Source: Anaeramoeba flamelloides
Taxonomy: Eukaryota > Metamonada > Anaeramoebidae
Assembly: GCA_027625915.1 (NCBI GenBank)
Contig: JANTQA010000070.1
Location: forward strand, 8,809,001 to 8,873,000
Reading direction: 5' to 3'
Length of the DNA stretch: 64,000 nt
The translations under genes and the position numbers were made by a program. This document shows positions 34,696 through 46,678 of this stretch, piece by piece (within the stretch, counting starts at the first letter, position 1; every line of letters starts with the position of its first letter). The notes below the pieces were generated by a model. That model was not told where the DNA came from and made no database searches. It worked only from the letters and a program-made list of their open reading frames with translations.

Positions 34696-35816
34696 AATAA
34701 AGATAAACTTTTGGCCTATGTAATAAATATTATGAATTTTTTGGGTTCCTGTTATAACTTTTACCTTTTTTTGTTCTTGTAAAAATCTTTTTACAAATTT
34801 TATCAATATCACCAACATTAACAAATTACTAATTGAAAAAATATTTTTGAAAAAACCCATTCATTTGACGAATTTTAAACCGTTTTTTTATTCAGAAAGT
34901 AGACTGAAAAATGAATAAAAAAGTTCTTTATTGATCTTATTCTTTCTAAAAATCATTTAAGGCAAATATTACTAACAATTATTTAAGCGCAAATAAATTT
35001 AAAAAGAAAAATACATACAAACTGTTAAACAAACCCCTCATTGGGATTACAAAGTATGCTATACAAATTTTAACAGAAAAAAAAAAATTAACAATTATAA
35101 GGGAAATATTTTGATAAATAATCATTTTTCAATCAAATTTAAAAATTTACTTTTGTAAATTCAAAAGAATCATTTTTCAGAAAATAACCTGAAAATTGAT
35201 AATAACAAAAATAAAAAGAAGAAAAAGAATGAAGTCAAGATAAGTGGGCGAATTAAAAACATTTTTGGGAATACATAATATTGAAATTCTTTCCCTATTA
35301 TCAAAGAACAATTATTGCTTTTTGATTATAAAAATTTACAATATGTCATTTTTGATCTGCATTTATTAAAAACTTTTTTAAGAAAACTGTAAATGTGGAA
35401 ATTTCTCGAATATAGAAAAATTCCTGAACAAAAATCTAAACAATTTTAGTTTCTTTTTATTGTCTAATATCCAAATTTAATTCAAAAAAGTTGAAATTGC
35501 AAAGAATTTGAAATTTTTTTATCTAAAAATTTTTCAAATAATGTAGTTTTTTCCTAAAACAATTCTGATCCAATTTTTACAACTACAAAATAAAAGTTAA
35601 AAAGGATTTTTACGCCTTTTTTTATTCAAACTTTCAAAAAAAATTAATATTTAAAAAAAGAGGTTTTTGTTTGAACAGAACTAATTTTATTTTCTAATAA
35701 TATCCCTGTTGACCAAAGACAAAGTTAATATCTGAAAAGTACCTTTTTCAAATGTAGTTTTTTTATTTTTTTTTCTTTTTCTACTTTATTAAATTTTTCT
35801 CTTCACAACCAATAAA

Positions 35817-38800
35817 ATGTCAGAAAAATTTCATTTACAAGTACATATTGAAAAAAACAAAAGTAAGGTACCATTGTACAACATCAACGAGCTCAAAAAT
35901 ACAGATCGCCTTTCAATAATCGAGTCAAGGAATAATTTTACAAATCCCAAAATATTTAATTTCAAAAACGATCAAAATAAATTTTTATTTGAAAACGATC
36001 GTGCTCTTGGTGTTTTAAATTCTGGAGACAAACTTTTTTGTACCCGTGACGAACAAGAAGAAGAGAAAGACAACAAACAAACAATCCAACAAAATAAAAA
36101 ATCGAAAGATTTTGGAAATGAGGGAGTACATTTGCACAACAAAAAAGTCGAAAAACAAAGACAAGAAAAACAAGAAAAACAAGAACAAGAACAAAAAGAA
36201 GAATCAAAAGCTGAAAAAAAAGAATTGAGTGAATTTGAAAATAGTGCATCTGAGCTGGAGCTCTGGATCGACCAAGACTTTTTCGTCAAAGACCCACCAA
36301 ATAACCCAGAAAGAGATCTACATGACCAAAGTCAAAACCAAAATCAAACAGAACTCACAAGTACAGAAACCGAAACACTTCAAACACAAGAAAATACCAA
36401 AACAAAAGAAATGTCTCAACTTGTTCGATCTTATGAAAATTTCACAGAATACTCTTCTGAAGAAACGTTTGAATTTGAAAAAGACAAAACGGAATTAGAA
36501 TTACCAAATAATAATTCCGACATTGGTTTGCCTGAAAAAAGTGATTTAATTTTTGAGTCGAATGACGAAAATGAATCATCTTTGATAAATTCTGAAGATT
36601 CGATAAATTCAAATTCTTTGGGGGGTTTAATTAATAGAGGTAATGGCAGTGAGTTTGGCAAAAATGAAGAAGAGGAAGAGTTGTTCAAAGAAAAACAATT
36701 ATTAGAACAAGAACAAAAGCAAATTGATAGTTTTATGGATGATCTTTTTCAATTTGAAGATGGTTCAAAAAGTTACTTTAAAGAAAAACAAAAAAAACAA
36801 GAAAAAGAAAAAAAACAAGAAAAACAAAAAAAAACAACAACAACTACAGAAAAACAAGAAAAAGAAGAAAAAAAAAAAAAAACAACAACAACAACAGAAA
36901 AACAAGAAAAAGAAGAAAAACAAAAAAAACAAAAAAAACAAGAAAAACAAGAAAAACAAGAAAAAGAAAAACAAGAAAAAGAAGAAAAACAAAAAAAACA
37001 AAAAGACCAAATAAAAAATGAAAATGAAAAACAGAAAGAACAAGAAAAGTTTATGTTCAGAACAATCAAAACACGATCACCAACAAAACGAAAAATGCAA
37101 AACAAACCATTAACCCAAAAAACCGAAGAAAATCTAAATTATAACACTCATGAAAAACAGAAAAATACAAATAAAACCCAGCGTACAAATACCCAAGAGA
37201 TCAAAGAGGATGTTGAAAAAGAATTAAGAGAATTAGAACAAGAATTAATTCAAATGGATGGAAACAATACGGATGAGGGAAACGATTTTAATGATTTTGA
37301 TTTTTTAAATTTTACCAGTAGCGAGACAGAAGAAAATGAATTCGGTGAGATTGAAGCTGAAGGTTGCTTATTAAAACATGAGCATTCCCAACTGGAGAAA
37401 TTCAAAAAAGAATTAAAAGATCAAAATAGTTTATCAAAGGATACAAATGACAGTGATAACGAAGAAATAACAAATAATAGGAATCAAAACAAAAATAAGA
37501 AGACACATAAAATAAAAAAAACGAATTTTGACAGTATTTCTTTTCATCATATAATGTGTCCAATTACTTTTGAAATGTTTATCGATCCTGTAAAAACCCC
37601 ATGTGGAGATCTTTTTGAAAGAAGATCCATTGAAAAAGAAATAAAAATGCACGGAGTTTGTCCAATTCATGACACAATTTTAAAAGTAAGTGATCTAATT
37701 GAATCAAAAGAAACTAAGAAATTAGTTCAAAAATGGAAAGAAAAACATAATATTCGAGATCCCAATAACAAAGTTAACAATGCAAAAAAATCTGGAAAGG
37801 ACAGCAACGATCCAATTCAAGGGAAAAAAGAATTTGAAGTTTTTTTAAAAAATAATAAGGGTAAATATCAAGGAAAATGCACCATTGATTTAAAAAAGAA
37901 ACAAATAAGAATAATTTTACCAGATAGCTTATCAATGGTTTGTAAATTGGAATTGATTAATTTTCAGATAATTTCTAATAACAGCAAAATTGGGCTTTTA
38001 TCAATTAACAAACAAGATTTTTTTATAAAATTTAAAAATAATTTAAAATTAAAAGAATTTGTTAAAAATTTATGTCCAAGTACCATTACTTTTAAAGAAA
38101 ATAATAATAGCAACCACACCAGCAAAAATTCTAATAACAAATCCAATAACAAAGAAACATTAAAATTTTTTATTGAATTATTAAATGAAAACCATAAAAC
38201 AATCGCTAAACGCTATTTATACGTTACTAAAAATATTATCAAATTCAAAAATGGTAATGGAAAAACGTGCTCTGAGCGAATTGAAAACCTCAAATATAAA
38301 TATTTTAAAAGGAAAATTACTTTAAGAATTAAACATCAAAATTATAGAATTCGATTTAAAGAATTCAAAAATTTTAAAAAATTCCTTCAAATTTTGAAAA
38401 TACCAAAACTGGAACATACCGCTAAGGAAACAAATCACAATAAATTAAAAATAAAACAGAAAAAATTAATCAAAAAAAGATCAAAATCAAAAATTAAAAA
38501 TAAACAGGAAAAAATTATTAAAAATAAGAATAATAAAACCAAAGAATTTAAAATTAAAATTATTGATAAAAAATTCAAAATTCTAGGATTTTCAAAGATT
38601 ATAATTTCTCACAACACAATTGGAATTATTGATCTTGAAAAAAATCGTATTGAAGAACCAACATTAAATATAAAATTCAAAATTAATCCAAAAATATCTC
38701 AAATTGGAAAAATAAGATTCTTTAATTTATCAAAATCATTTTTTATTAAATTCGAAACAAATGAATTAAGGAACAATTTTAATAGCTTTTTAAATAGGGA

Positions 38801-39860
38801 ACAAAAACAAAAATTAAAACAATTTGAAATTTATAATTCACCAACTTTTAAAATCATGGTTTTAAATAATTATCAAAATCAAATTGATGAAGGCAAATTA
38901 AAAATTCATAAAGGACAGGCATTTTTAAATTTAAGATCAATATCATTAAAAGAAACAATTAATGGAATCAAGCACAATAAGCATAAAATAGAATTATCAA
39001 TTTCACAATTAATTGTTAAAAAAAAATCCTATTTAATCAAATTTAAAAATAATAAGGAAAGAGAAAATTTTTCTGATTATTATAAACAAAACTTTTTATT
39101 ATTTCATCTACAAAATGTAGATTCCAAACAACAGCAGCAGCAACAAGGGGGTAAAGTAAAAAAAGATAAAGACGGCATGGAATATTCAGAAGATATAGAA
39201 TGCCCGGAAGACACAGAAGAGGACGAAGAAGAACAATCACACAAAGAAAAACACAACTTTAAAATCAAAATAGTAAACAGATATAATGAAATGCTGTGCA
39301 AAGGGGAAATTATATTAAGCAATCAAAAAGTAATTATAAAACGAGAAGACCAAACTCCAATAACTTCCAGATCAAAAGATATCTATTTAATAATCCAAAA
39401 TAAACCAAAAGCTTTTATAACAATTTTATTTACCAAAAAAAAGGGGAAATTATATATCAACCTTGAAAATCAAAAAGATTTATCAAAGATATCCCGTTTA
39501 TTTCAAATTGTAAAAAATAATGATTTATCCAAATCATCAAAATGGAAAGCAACCGTTGTATCTTCGAATATTGATCATTTATATAAAAAATCCAGAGTTG
39601 AAATTATTGTCAAAAAAAATAGAATTATTCTTAATAAATTAGATAACTCTTTAAATATTCGAAAGCATTTATCATTTTCCTTATCAAAAAATCTCAAATG
39701 CAGAATCTCGAGAAAAAATCCTAAAACCATTCAATTAAGAATTAATTCCAAATTTCAAATAATATTAGAATTACATTCAACAAATGATTCATATGGTTTT
39801 TATGATTTTATTGATAAATTGAATATTAAAATCAATTCTTGCAAAAAAAGTAGAAAATAA
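35817..39860 (+). CDS. U-box protein with a charged N-terminus and six PH-like modules
   Basis: A single exon of 1347 residues. Residues 1-570 are low-complexity: Glu/Lys/Gln-rich tracts (dense around 315-400) and acidic Ser/Asn-rich segments, expected disordered or coiled coil. Residues ~573-650 are a U-box (HIMCPITFEMFIDPVKTPCGDLFERRSIE; M580-C581), the E2-binding fold of U-box ubiquitin ligases, so an E3 role is expected from the family. From ~672 to ~1342 come six modules of 80-100 residues that share a plan: an opening FKIKI/FEVFL strand, a basic-hydrophobic middle and a closing FxIKFxNxxxxxxFxxxL segment. They begin near 672, 783, 910, 1010, 1147 and 1242. This strand pattern with a final helix looks PH-like; that is inference. 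A polyQ run sits near 1105. Such modules could bind lipids or target proteins for the ligase. The gene stands alone. Confidence 0.82.
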   Translation: MSEKFHLQVHIEKNKSKVPLYNINELKNTDRLSIIESRNNFTNPKIFNFKNDQNKFLFENDRALGVLNSGDKLFCTRDEQEEEKDNKQTIQQNKKSKDFGNEGVHLHNKKVEKQRQEKQEKQEQEQKEESKAEKKELSEFENSASELELWIDQDFFVKDPPNNPERDLHDQSQNQNQTELTSTETETLQTQENTKTKEMSQLVRSYENFTEYSSEETFEFEKDKTELELPNNNSDIGLPEKSDLIFESNDENESSLINSEDSINSNSLGGLINRGNGSEFGKNEEEEELFKEKQLLEQEQKQIDSFMDDLFQFEDGSKSYFKEKQKKQEKEKKQEKQKKTTTTTEKQEKEEKKKKTTTTTEKQEKEEKQKKQKKQEKQEKQEKEKQEKEEKQKKQKDQIKNENEKQKEQEKFMFRTIKTRSPTKRKMQNKPLTQKTEENLNYNTHEKQKNTNKTQRTNTQEIKEDVEKELRELEQELIQMDGNNTDEGNDFNDFDFLNFTSSETEENEFGEIEAEGCLLKHEHSQLEKFKKELKDQNSLSKDTNDSDNEEITNNRNQNKNKKTHKIKKTNFDSISFHHIMCPITFEMFIDPVKTPCGDLFERRSIEKEIKMHGVCPIHDTILKVSDLIESKETKKLVQKWKEKHNIRDPNNKVNNAKKSGKDSNDPIQGKKEFEVFLKNNKGKYQGKCTIDLKKKQIRIILPDSLSMVCKLELINFQIISNNSKIGLLSINKQDFFIKFKNNLKLKEFVKNLCPSTITFKENNNSNHTSKNSNNKSNNKETLKFFIELLNENHKTIAKRYLYVTKNIIKFKNGNGKTCSERIENLKYKYFKRKITLRIKHQNYRIRFKEFKNFKKFLQILKIPKLEHTAKETNHNKLKIKQKKLIKKRSKSKIKNKQEKIIKNKNNKTKEFKIKIIDKKFKILGFSKIIISHNTIGIIDLEKNRIEEPTLNIKFKINPKISQIGKIRFFNLSKSFFIKFETNELRNNFNSFLNREQKQKLKQFEIYNSPTFKIMVLNNYQNQIDEGKLKIHKGQAFLNLRSISLKETINGIKHNKHKIELSISQLIVKKKSYLIKFKNNKERENFSDYYKQNFLLFHLQNVDSKQQQQQQGGKVKKDKDGMEYSEDIECPEDTEEDEEEQSHKEKHNFKIKIVNRYNEMLCKGEIILSNQKVIIKREDQTPITSRSKDIYLIIQNKPKAFITILFTKKKGKLYINLENQKDLSKISRLFQIVKNNDLSKSSKWKATVVSSNIDHLYKKSRVEIIVKKNRIILNKLDNSLNIRKHLSFSLSKNLKCRISRKNPKTIQLRINSKFQIILELHSTNDSYGFYDFIDKLNIKINSCKKSRK

Positions 39861-42800
39861 CATTTATCTGTAAGTCAATATATTATTTATTTCTGTTTTA
39901 TTTTATAAATTATTTCATAAATGATTTCATTATTACCTTTTTTTTTTTTTTTTTGTAAATAAAATAATCTATATTTTAAAAAGTTTATTTATTTATTTTT
40001 TTTTTATTTTCAAGTTTAATTTCCCAAAAAGAATGTTCAAGTTTTAACTCTCGTTTTTTCTATTTGAAAACAATTTTAGAGTCATTATTTGTATTTTTCA
40101 AAATGTCTTTTCTTTTCAATAAGAATAATTTAATTAAACTAATTTTTCAGTCTAAGACTGTTAATTTTTACATTTTGCTGATTATTTTGGTATTATAAAT
40201 AAATCAAATATATATTGCGAGATTTCTAGCTGAAAGTAAAAGAAAAAAAAAAATTAAAATTAATTATTGAAATATTAAATCAATTTTAAAAAGAAATTTG
40301 AATAATTCAGAACTCAAATAAGGGATTCTAGAAACTTTTTTTTTTTTTCAACTTATAAAAGTTTTTTATTTTTTTATAATTTTTTTTTTTTTTGATGGTT
40401 AACAAAAAAATAATATTTTGAGTTCTTTCAATTTTTTTACAATTGGGAAACTTGACGAAAAAAAACTTTTAATTTTTCAATTTCATTTATTTCTAGTTAA
40501 ATTTTGGACTTATCAAAAACAATATATGAAGTTTCGGATTTTTTAGTTGAAATTTAAAAGATAAAAAATACCAAAAACATCTAAAAAAATTTTTTTTGGT
40601 TCAAAGTTTTTGTAAATATTAAATATTCATTTTTTTTTGTAAAAAAGGTTTGAATTGTTTTTGAAAATAATTTTTGAATTTAATTAGCACATTTTTTTTT
40701 AATAAAAAAAAAAAAATGAGATAAAAAAAAGAAATCGAAAATAAGCAATATAATTTCAATTTTGTAGAAATAAAATGAATTATAAACTAAAATTCAAAAA
40801 TTTCCACACAGCTAAAAAGTTCCAAACAATCACAATAATACAATTTCATTGAAATTGAAGATAATTTTGATTTTTGTAAAATATGAAAATCATTTTTTCA
40901 TCTTTTAGTTTTTGTTTTCATTTCATTGTTTGAATTACGTAATTTGTTTCGTTGGATCAAATTTTTTTTCAACCATCGATATTAGGATAAAGTTTCGTTG
41001 TACCAAATAGAAGAACTCAAATAAAATTAGTTGGTAGTATCTAACCATTTGATCGATCAATATTCCTAATAGAATTTAAACAAATTTACTAATGTATTTT
41101 TTTGTTTTGCTCTCTCCAAAATTTTTAACACACCCATGATTTATTTGTATTGATAATTATTTATTTTTTGTTTTGTGAGTATTGTAATTTATAAACAAGT
41201 ATTAACATTTCAATTTGTGAATGGTTATAATTTGGTAAATCTTCTTGAATTGATTAAATAAGTTTTTTTTTTCACAAATCGAATTTTGGTGTGTTAAAAA
41301 TTTTGAATTAGGGTTTAGTTTAAGAACTCTAAATCCGAAAAAAATGGTTTTGTATTCTAATATTATCTTATTAAATAATTAATTGTGCTACGGACAATAA
41401 AAAAAACTTTGTAAAAATTTATTGAACTAAATATTTATTTAATTATTTCAATATATATTAAAGATAGATACAAAAGATTTAAAAGCACCCTTTAAAATTT
41501 CCAAAAATCTATTTATAATATTTTGTGAATTAATGAAATTTTTTAAATATTTTAATTTGAAATGGATTTATTAAAAAAAAACTATTTTTTTTTAAATTCA
41601 TTAAAACATTATTTAAGTATTCAATTTGTGAATTTTCTAATATTAAAGGGGAAATTCCATGTAAATTTTACAGAAAAATTCAGAAGATTTGTCCAAAATA
41701 ACCCAAAAATTCTGCGTTTTATCAATTTCTAATATAGAATTTTATTTAAAAATCTTATTACAGTGAGTTCCACTTTTAATACACAAACTTCAAACAAAAT
41801 TTAGGGCACAAGATTCACGATTATAGTAAAATAATTTTTTTTAAAAAAATTCCAAAGTTTGTGCCTTAATTTAAGATTTTTTTGGGCCCTAAATTTTATT
41901 GAATGTTTGTAACATAAATTTGAAACTGATTGTATTCTGAAAATTTCTATAACATTTATAAGGAATTAAATTTAAATATTTAGTGTTTTATATTTTATAT
42001 TTTGAAAGAATATCTTAATAAGTTATTGTTTTTTAAACAGGCCGTTTTTGGAAACAATTTTTTTTTTTTAAATAGTAACAATCCCAAAAAAAAAAAAAAT
42101 GAGAACTTTAATGAAAAAAAAAATTTTTACTAAAAGTCTCAATAAATAAATTTATATTTAAATAAGGAGACTTTCAGCAGTAATAGTTTTTCCTTAATAT
42201 AACCATTTTATATTTTTATATTTGTTTCCTGTACTAACCTTCTTTATATTGGAAAGAAGAGTTACAAAGGAAAAGGATCAAGTGGTTAATTACTAATACT
42301 GTGATACCGAAACAATATAGCACTAGCGACTTTAAAAATAAAAAATAAAAAAAAAAAAACAAAGACAAAAAATGGAAATCAGTTTAAAGCAAATTAGATC
42401 AAATTGAAAAAAGAAATTACAATCATTAAAAAACAACCCCCAAATGAAAATCCATGATCAATTATCAAAGTAAAATAAAATAATCTAAAGTATCGTTATT
42501 GTGATTTTGGGTATTCTTAATCAACAACAGTATTGATTTTTATATTTTTTTACCTTTTGCTTATTATAAAAGTTTTTTACATTTCTATATACTTTTTTTT
42601 GTTTTTTTTCCTTTTTTCTTTTCTTTATTTCAATTTTTTACTTTTACTTTTTGAATATATTTTTTTTTTGGGTATTCTTTTCCCTTGAACAATTGTGAAA
42701 TATATGATTGTTTGCTTATTAACTTTGGAGAAATTTAAGTAAAAGGACATTTAGAGTATATTTACATATCTTCAATAACAATAATAATACATCCCCCCCC

Positions 42801-43182
42801 TTTTTTTTTTTTTTGTTCCCTTGTCTTTTCTAAGATTTTTTTTTTCAACTTGGCTGACTTTAAAATTTAAAATTATTAAAATAAAAAAAAGATAAAGGAA
42901 AAATAAAAATAAAAATAAAAAAAAAACAAAGTTTTCAAAATTTTAAAATTAGAAAAACCTTTTCAAAGTATTATTTAAACAATCTACTTTTCAAGAGCGT
43001 GGCAAAAATGCTTATCAAAAGTGTATTTAAGTTAGTGGATCAAATACGACAAAAAAACTTCCAATAAGATGATAAAGTTAGTGAATATTTTAGGAAAAAC
43101 AAAAAAAAATTACGAATTGAGTAAAATCCTTATTTTTTTGAAAATTTGTTATTTATGTTGTTTGTGATAATTCACCTTTTTG
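39861..43182. other. Intergenic, one decayed MITE
   Basis: No gene. A decayed hairpin MITE lies at 41759-41934, and the rest is AT-rich. I searched the minus strand here for the missing catalytic-lobe exons of the kinase fragment at 43183-43446 and saw none. Confidence 0.55.
41759..41934. mobile_element. TA-flanked hairpin MITE, copy 5 of 6 (decayed)
   Basis: The left end reads CAGTGAGTTCCACTTTTAAT and the right end is the inverse of CAATCAGTTTCAAATTTATG. TA is kept on both sides. It is about 25 bp shorter than the other copies and clearly diverged. Confidence 0.65.
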
Positions 43183-43446
43183 TTAAAAAAAGAATAATCC
43201 AGAAATAAAAGATTGTTCATCAAACCTAATTTTGTGAATAATTTCAATCTCTAGAAGAATTTTGGTTCGTGACGAGGTTGGGAATATACATTTAAATGCA
43301 ACAATTTGACCAGTTAGAATTTCTCTTGTTCTAAAAACTCTACTCAACACACCTTGACCAACTCTTTCAATTTGGACAAAGCGTTTATTGATTTCAACAA
43401 ACTTTTCAATTATACTTTTCTTTCTTTCTTTCTTTTTTTTGTTCAT
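43183..43446 (-). pseudogene. CDC7-like protein kinase, N-lobe fragment only
   Basis: 87 residues. After a Lys-rich start (MNKKKKERKK) comes a kinase N-lobe: a glycine-loop equivalent at 30-37 (GQGVLSRV), the beta-3 lysine at K52 (VAFK), and the PTSS motif at 56-59 followed by the alpha-C glutamate E66 (ILLEIEII). The PTSS-x-R/K-I-x-x-E arrangement is characteristic of CDC7/DBF4-dependent kinases, which license DNA replication origins. The frame then loses similarity after HKIR, where an AG/GTTTG junction could be a splice donor. No catalytic loop (HRDxKPxN) or DFG could be found downstream in the next 3 kb, so this is a truncated duplicate, or the rest lies beyond an unusually long intron. 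An isolated N-lobe would have no kinase activity. Confidence 0.5.
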
Positions 43447-44544
43447 TTTTTATTGTGAAAAAACTATATATGATATTTCAATTATAAATTATTTGTTGAA
43501 TGTTTTTTGGATGGGGTAGCTATGTAGAAAAAACCCAAAATTAAAGTTTGGTGATATTTTTCCCAAGGTAAATCTTATTAATTCTCAATTTTTCAAAGCA
43601 CTCTTGAAATTTGAATTTCAAAATACTAACAAATGTTGATACTCAACAATCAAAAATTAACCTTTTTTGAGTAAAATAAAAATTGAAAATTTTGAAAAGA
43701 TATTTCAAGATATAAATTTAAAGTTTGAATTATCAATATTCATAACACAAAGTTCAAAAACATATTTCTTAAATTTGTGACTAAATGCATATTTATTATT
43801 AAAATATTCAATTACTTGATAAAATTATTTAAATTGGCAAAGTGACTAGAGTATATAAAAATTTCGACGTATTTTAAATATATAACAATTTAAAGTCAAT
43901 TTTATTGAAGACTAATAAAATTAATAAATCTTTTGGTTTTTTTTGTTAATAATTATTGAGTAAAACTTGGAATAAAAAAAAATCTCAAAAAGAGTAACTT
44001 TTGGGGATTTCTGTGAATTAAATATAAACACTGGAATACTATTATTCTGAGTTTTATTTTTAGATTTTTGAAAAGTTATTTCATAAAAAAAATTTACAAT
44101 ATTCCAATTTTTGATTGTGATTATTGGGAACAATTCCTATAATTTTTATTACAAAATTATTAAAACAAATTATTTTAGAGCTATTTGAAAAACATAACAC
44201 TGATATCATTGGCTTTCGATTACAGCATACTTTGAATATAGATTTCTCTATATGACGATAATACCTTAAATGTTTAAATATTTTAGATAAAATGAAAATT
44301 TCAAAAGTTTTTGAAAATTATTTAAGTTTGTTTAAAAAAAAAGTTTATGAAATTTCAAGAAATAAAATTTATTTTAAAAAAAATATAACATGTTGAAGGA
44401 AATGGTTTATTTATAATTTGGAATTTTTTTTTGGGGAGATGTCTAAAATTCTGATTGAAAAAAGAAAATTTTTGTGAAAAATAAAAAAAAATAATAATAA
44501 TAATTTGTGTTAGAAGATGAGAAAAAATTGAATTTTAAAATAAA
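43447..44544. other. Intergenic, nothing recognised
   Basis: AT-rich sequence between the kinase fragment and the 3' end of the BAG6-like gene. No gene, repeat or RNA was recognised. Confidence 0.5.
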
Positions 44545-46640
44545 TTAATTTTTTTCTTCTTTTTCTTTTTCATCTTCTTTTTCATCATTTTTTTCATCTT
44601 CTTTTTCATCTTCTTTTTCATCTTGAATTGGTATTGGTAATCCAAGATTTTTGTTAAGGAAATTTTGAATACTTTGATAATGATTCTTTTCTAATTTGAA
44701 ATTATCACGGTTTAGAATCGTAAAGGCAATTGTAGGGTCTAATATTTGGGCTTGGTAAGATTGAACTAAGTCCTTTTTGTGATGTGACTGATTTGCAAAT
44801 TGTGTTTATTGAATTCGATGGAAGTGAAATCTTTTTTAAGTGATGTCTTTAAGATTTTTTCAAGATAATCTTGTGTTTTGTTTGCAGTTGCTGTTGTCAC
44901 GATTTTCATTTGTTGCGATAAACTGCTTCCAACAACATAATTTCTGGATAAAGGTTGGTTATATCGTTCGTAGTTTTGTTTGACCTTGTCTTTCGCCATT
45001 GTTTTTCTCCAATGCTCGCTGATTCTTTCGTTAAGTTGTGTTTGCCATTCTTGGTTTTTGTTTCGATAAATGATTTTTTCTTTTTCTTGGATAAGTTTGT
45101 TCACATAAGGAACGCAGAATTTTTCAAAAATGGTTCCAATTTCCGGACAAAATTCTTTGATTATAAACACTAAAAAGTCTGAAACACACCCAACATTGCC
45201 ACCAAAGCATTCAAATAATAAAAACGAACAATCCATCAATCCAAATGTGAATATTTTTCTGATTTGCTTTGAAGATAAAATTGCTGAGATCTTGACACGA
45301 AGGAAAGTGAATAATCTTCGAAGTAAAATTCTCAAAACATCAACAAGAATGTCTTTTGGTGAATTTCCCTTTTTTTTGATATTTTTGGTTATTTCTTTGG
45401 GAATTTCAATCTGAGACAAAATGTGTCCAAATTGGAGCGCAATAATGGAGGCAGTTTCTTCAATAGACCTTGATGAAAAGTCTCTTTCTAATAACTTGTT
45501 TTTTAATACTTTTCGAAAGTTTGGAATCAATTTTGCTAACCATTCGAGGTTTCCTTCAGAAAAACTTTTAAAATCATTTTTATCAACACTAATGTTTATT
45601 GTTTTTATAATCAACGAAACAATTTCTTCTTTTTTTGTGAATTTATAATCAATTTTTTTTGAACTTAATGGGAAATCAACTCCATGGAAAAATTGCGAAT
45701 TTTCATCACTTACAAGAATCTCTTCATCTGATAGATCATCCATATCAACAATTTCTTTTTTCGTTTTCTTTTTATGAACCTTTTCTTCAAGTTCTCTTCT
45801 ATCAATAACCTTTTCTTTTTCTTTTTCTTTTTCATTTTCATTTTCATTTTCATTTTCTTTTTCTGTTTCTTTCTCTTTTTCTGTTTCTTTCTCTTTTTCT
45901 TTTTGTTGATTTGAATTTTGCTGACTTCCAATATTTATACAATTTTTTTGAATTTGAACACTCTTCAAAATTGTTGAGATATGCAATAAAATGTATCCAA
46001 ATGTTTTCAAAATATCACTGTTTCGACTTAAACTGTTTTGTCTTTCTTCAACATCTCCTTCAACACTTCGGATACTTTGTGAAATTTTTTCAACACTTGG
46101 AATTAAAAATTCAAAATTTGAAATTAATTTATCAAGTGAATTTAATAATCTTTGTGTTTGTTGCTCAGTTGTTTCATTGCCCATATTATTTTCATTTTCA
46201 ATATTCATATTTTCATTTCCATTTCTTAAATTTTGTTCAATTGTGTTGAGTAATCTTTCTACTCTATTTAATCCTTGACTAATTTTTTCAGTTGTCATTT
46301 TTGGTGTTGTTTGGGTTTGTTGGGTCTGCTGCGTTTGTCTTTGTTGGGTTTGTTGAGTTTGTTGAGTTTGTTGGGTTTGGTTATTTTGTTGATTATTCAT
46401 CCCTCCAAACATTTGGGAAATCCCTTGGAACATTTGTCCCATATCTAATTGGAATGGGTTGAAAGCAAACGTATTTGGCTGATTGTTTTGGTTGCTTTGA
46501 TTGTTTTGACTGTTTTGATTAGTTTGATTGTTTGGTATTCCAAAAGAAGAAAAAATTTGTTGAAATGGGAATTGTGGCGCTTGTTGATTTTGTCCTTGGT
46601 TTTGTTGTGATTGTCTGTTTTGGTTTTGGTTTTGGTTTCG

Positions 46641-46678
<38 letters not shown>

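Larger units (their letters stand above)
28277..35816. other. Long intergenic region with repeats
   Basis: No gene could be supported across 7.5 kb. Contents: a ~125-bp hairpin at 29764-29889; a coding-like but unrecognised open stretch at about 31383-31570 (plus strand); a C-run/CA-run microsatellite at about 32647-32671; a decayed relative of the pogo-like element at about 33030-33360; and two hairpin MITE copies at 33780-33980 and 34492-34695. Frames near 28545-28881 and 30362-30547 resemble nothing known. Confidence 0.5.

Noticed and set aside
36765-37105. Overlapping frames opposite and within the charged tract of the U-box gene
   Set aside because: Low-complexity Lys/Glu/Gln coding sequence is open in several frames; only the long frame carries the U-box.
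44774-44778. Programmed minus-one frameshift at the A5 run of the BAG6-like gene
   Set aside because: The bases do not make a standard X-XXY-YYZ slippery heptamer in the reading phase; a one-base length difference is the simpler explanation, so it is left as a possibility only.
45911-46278. Plus-strand frames of 95-112 codons opposite the BAG6-like gene
   Set aside because: Shadows of the coding strand, which has the ubiquitin-like domain joined in phase.
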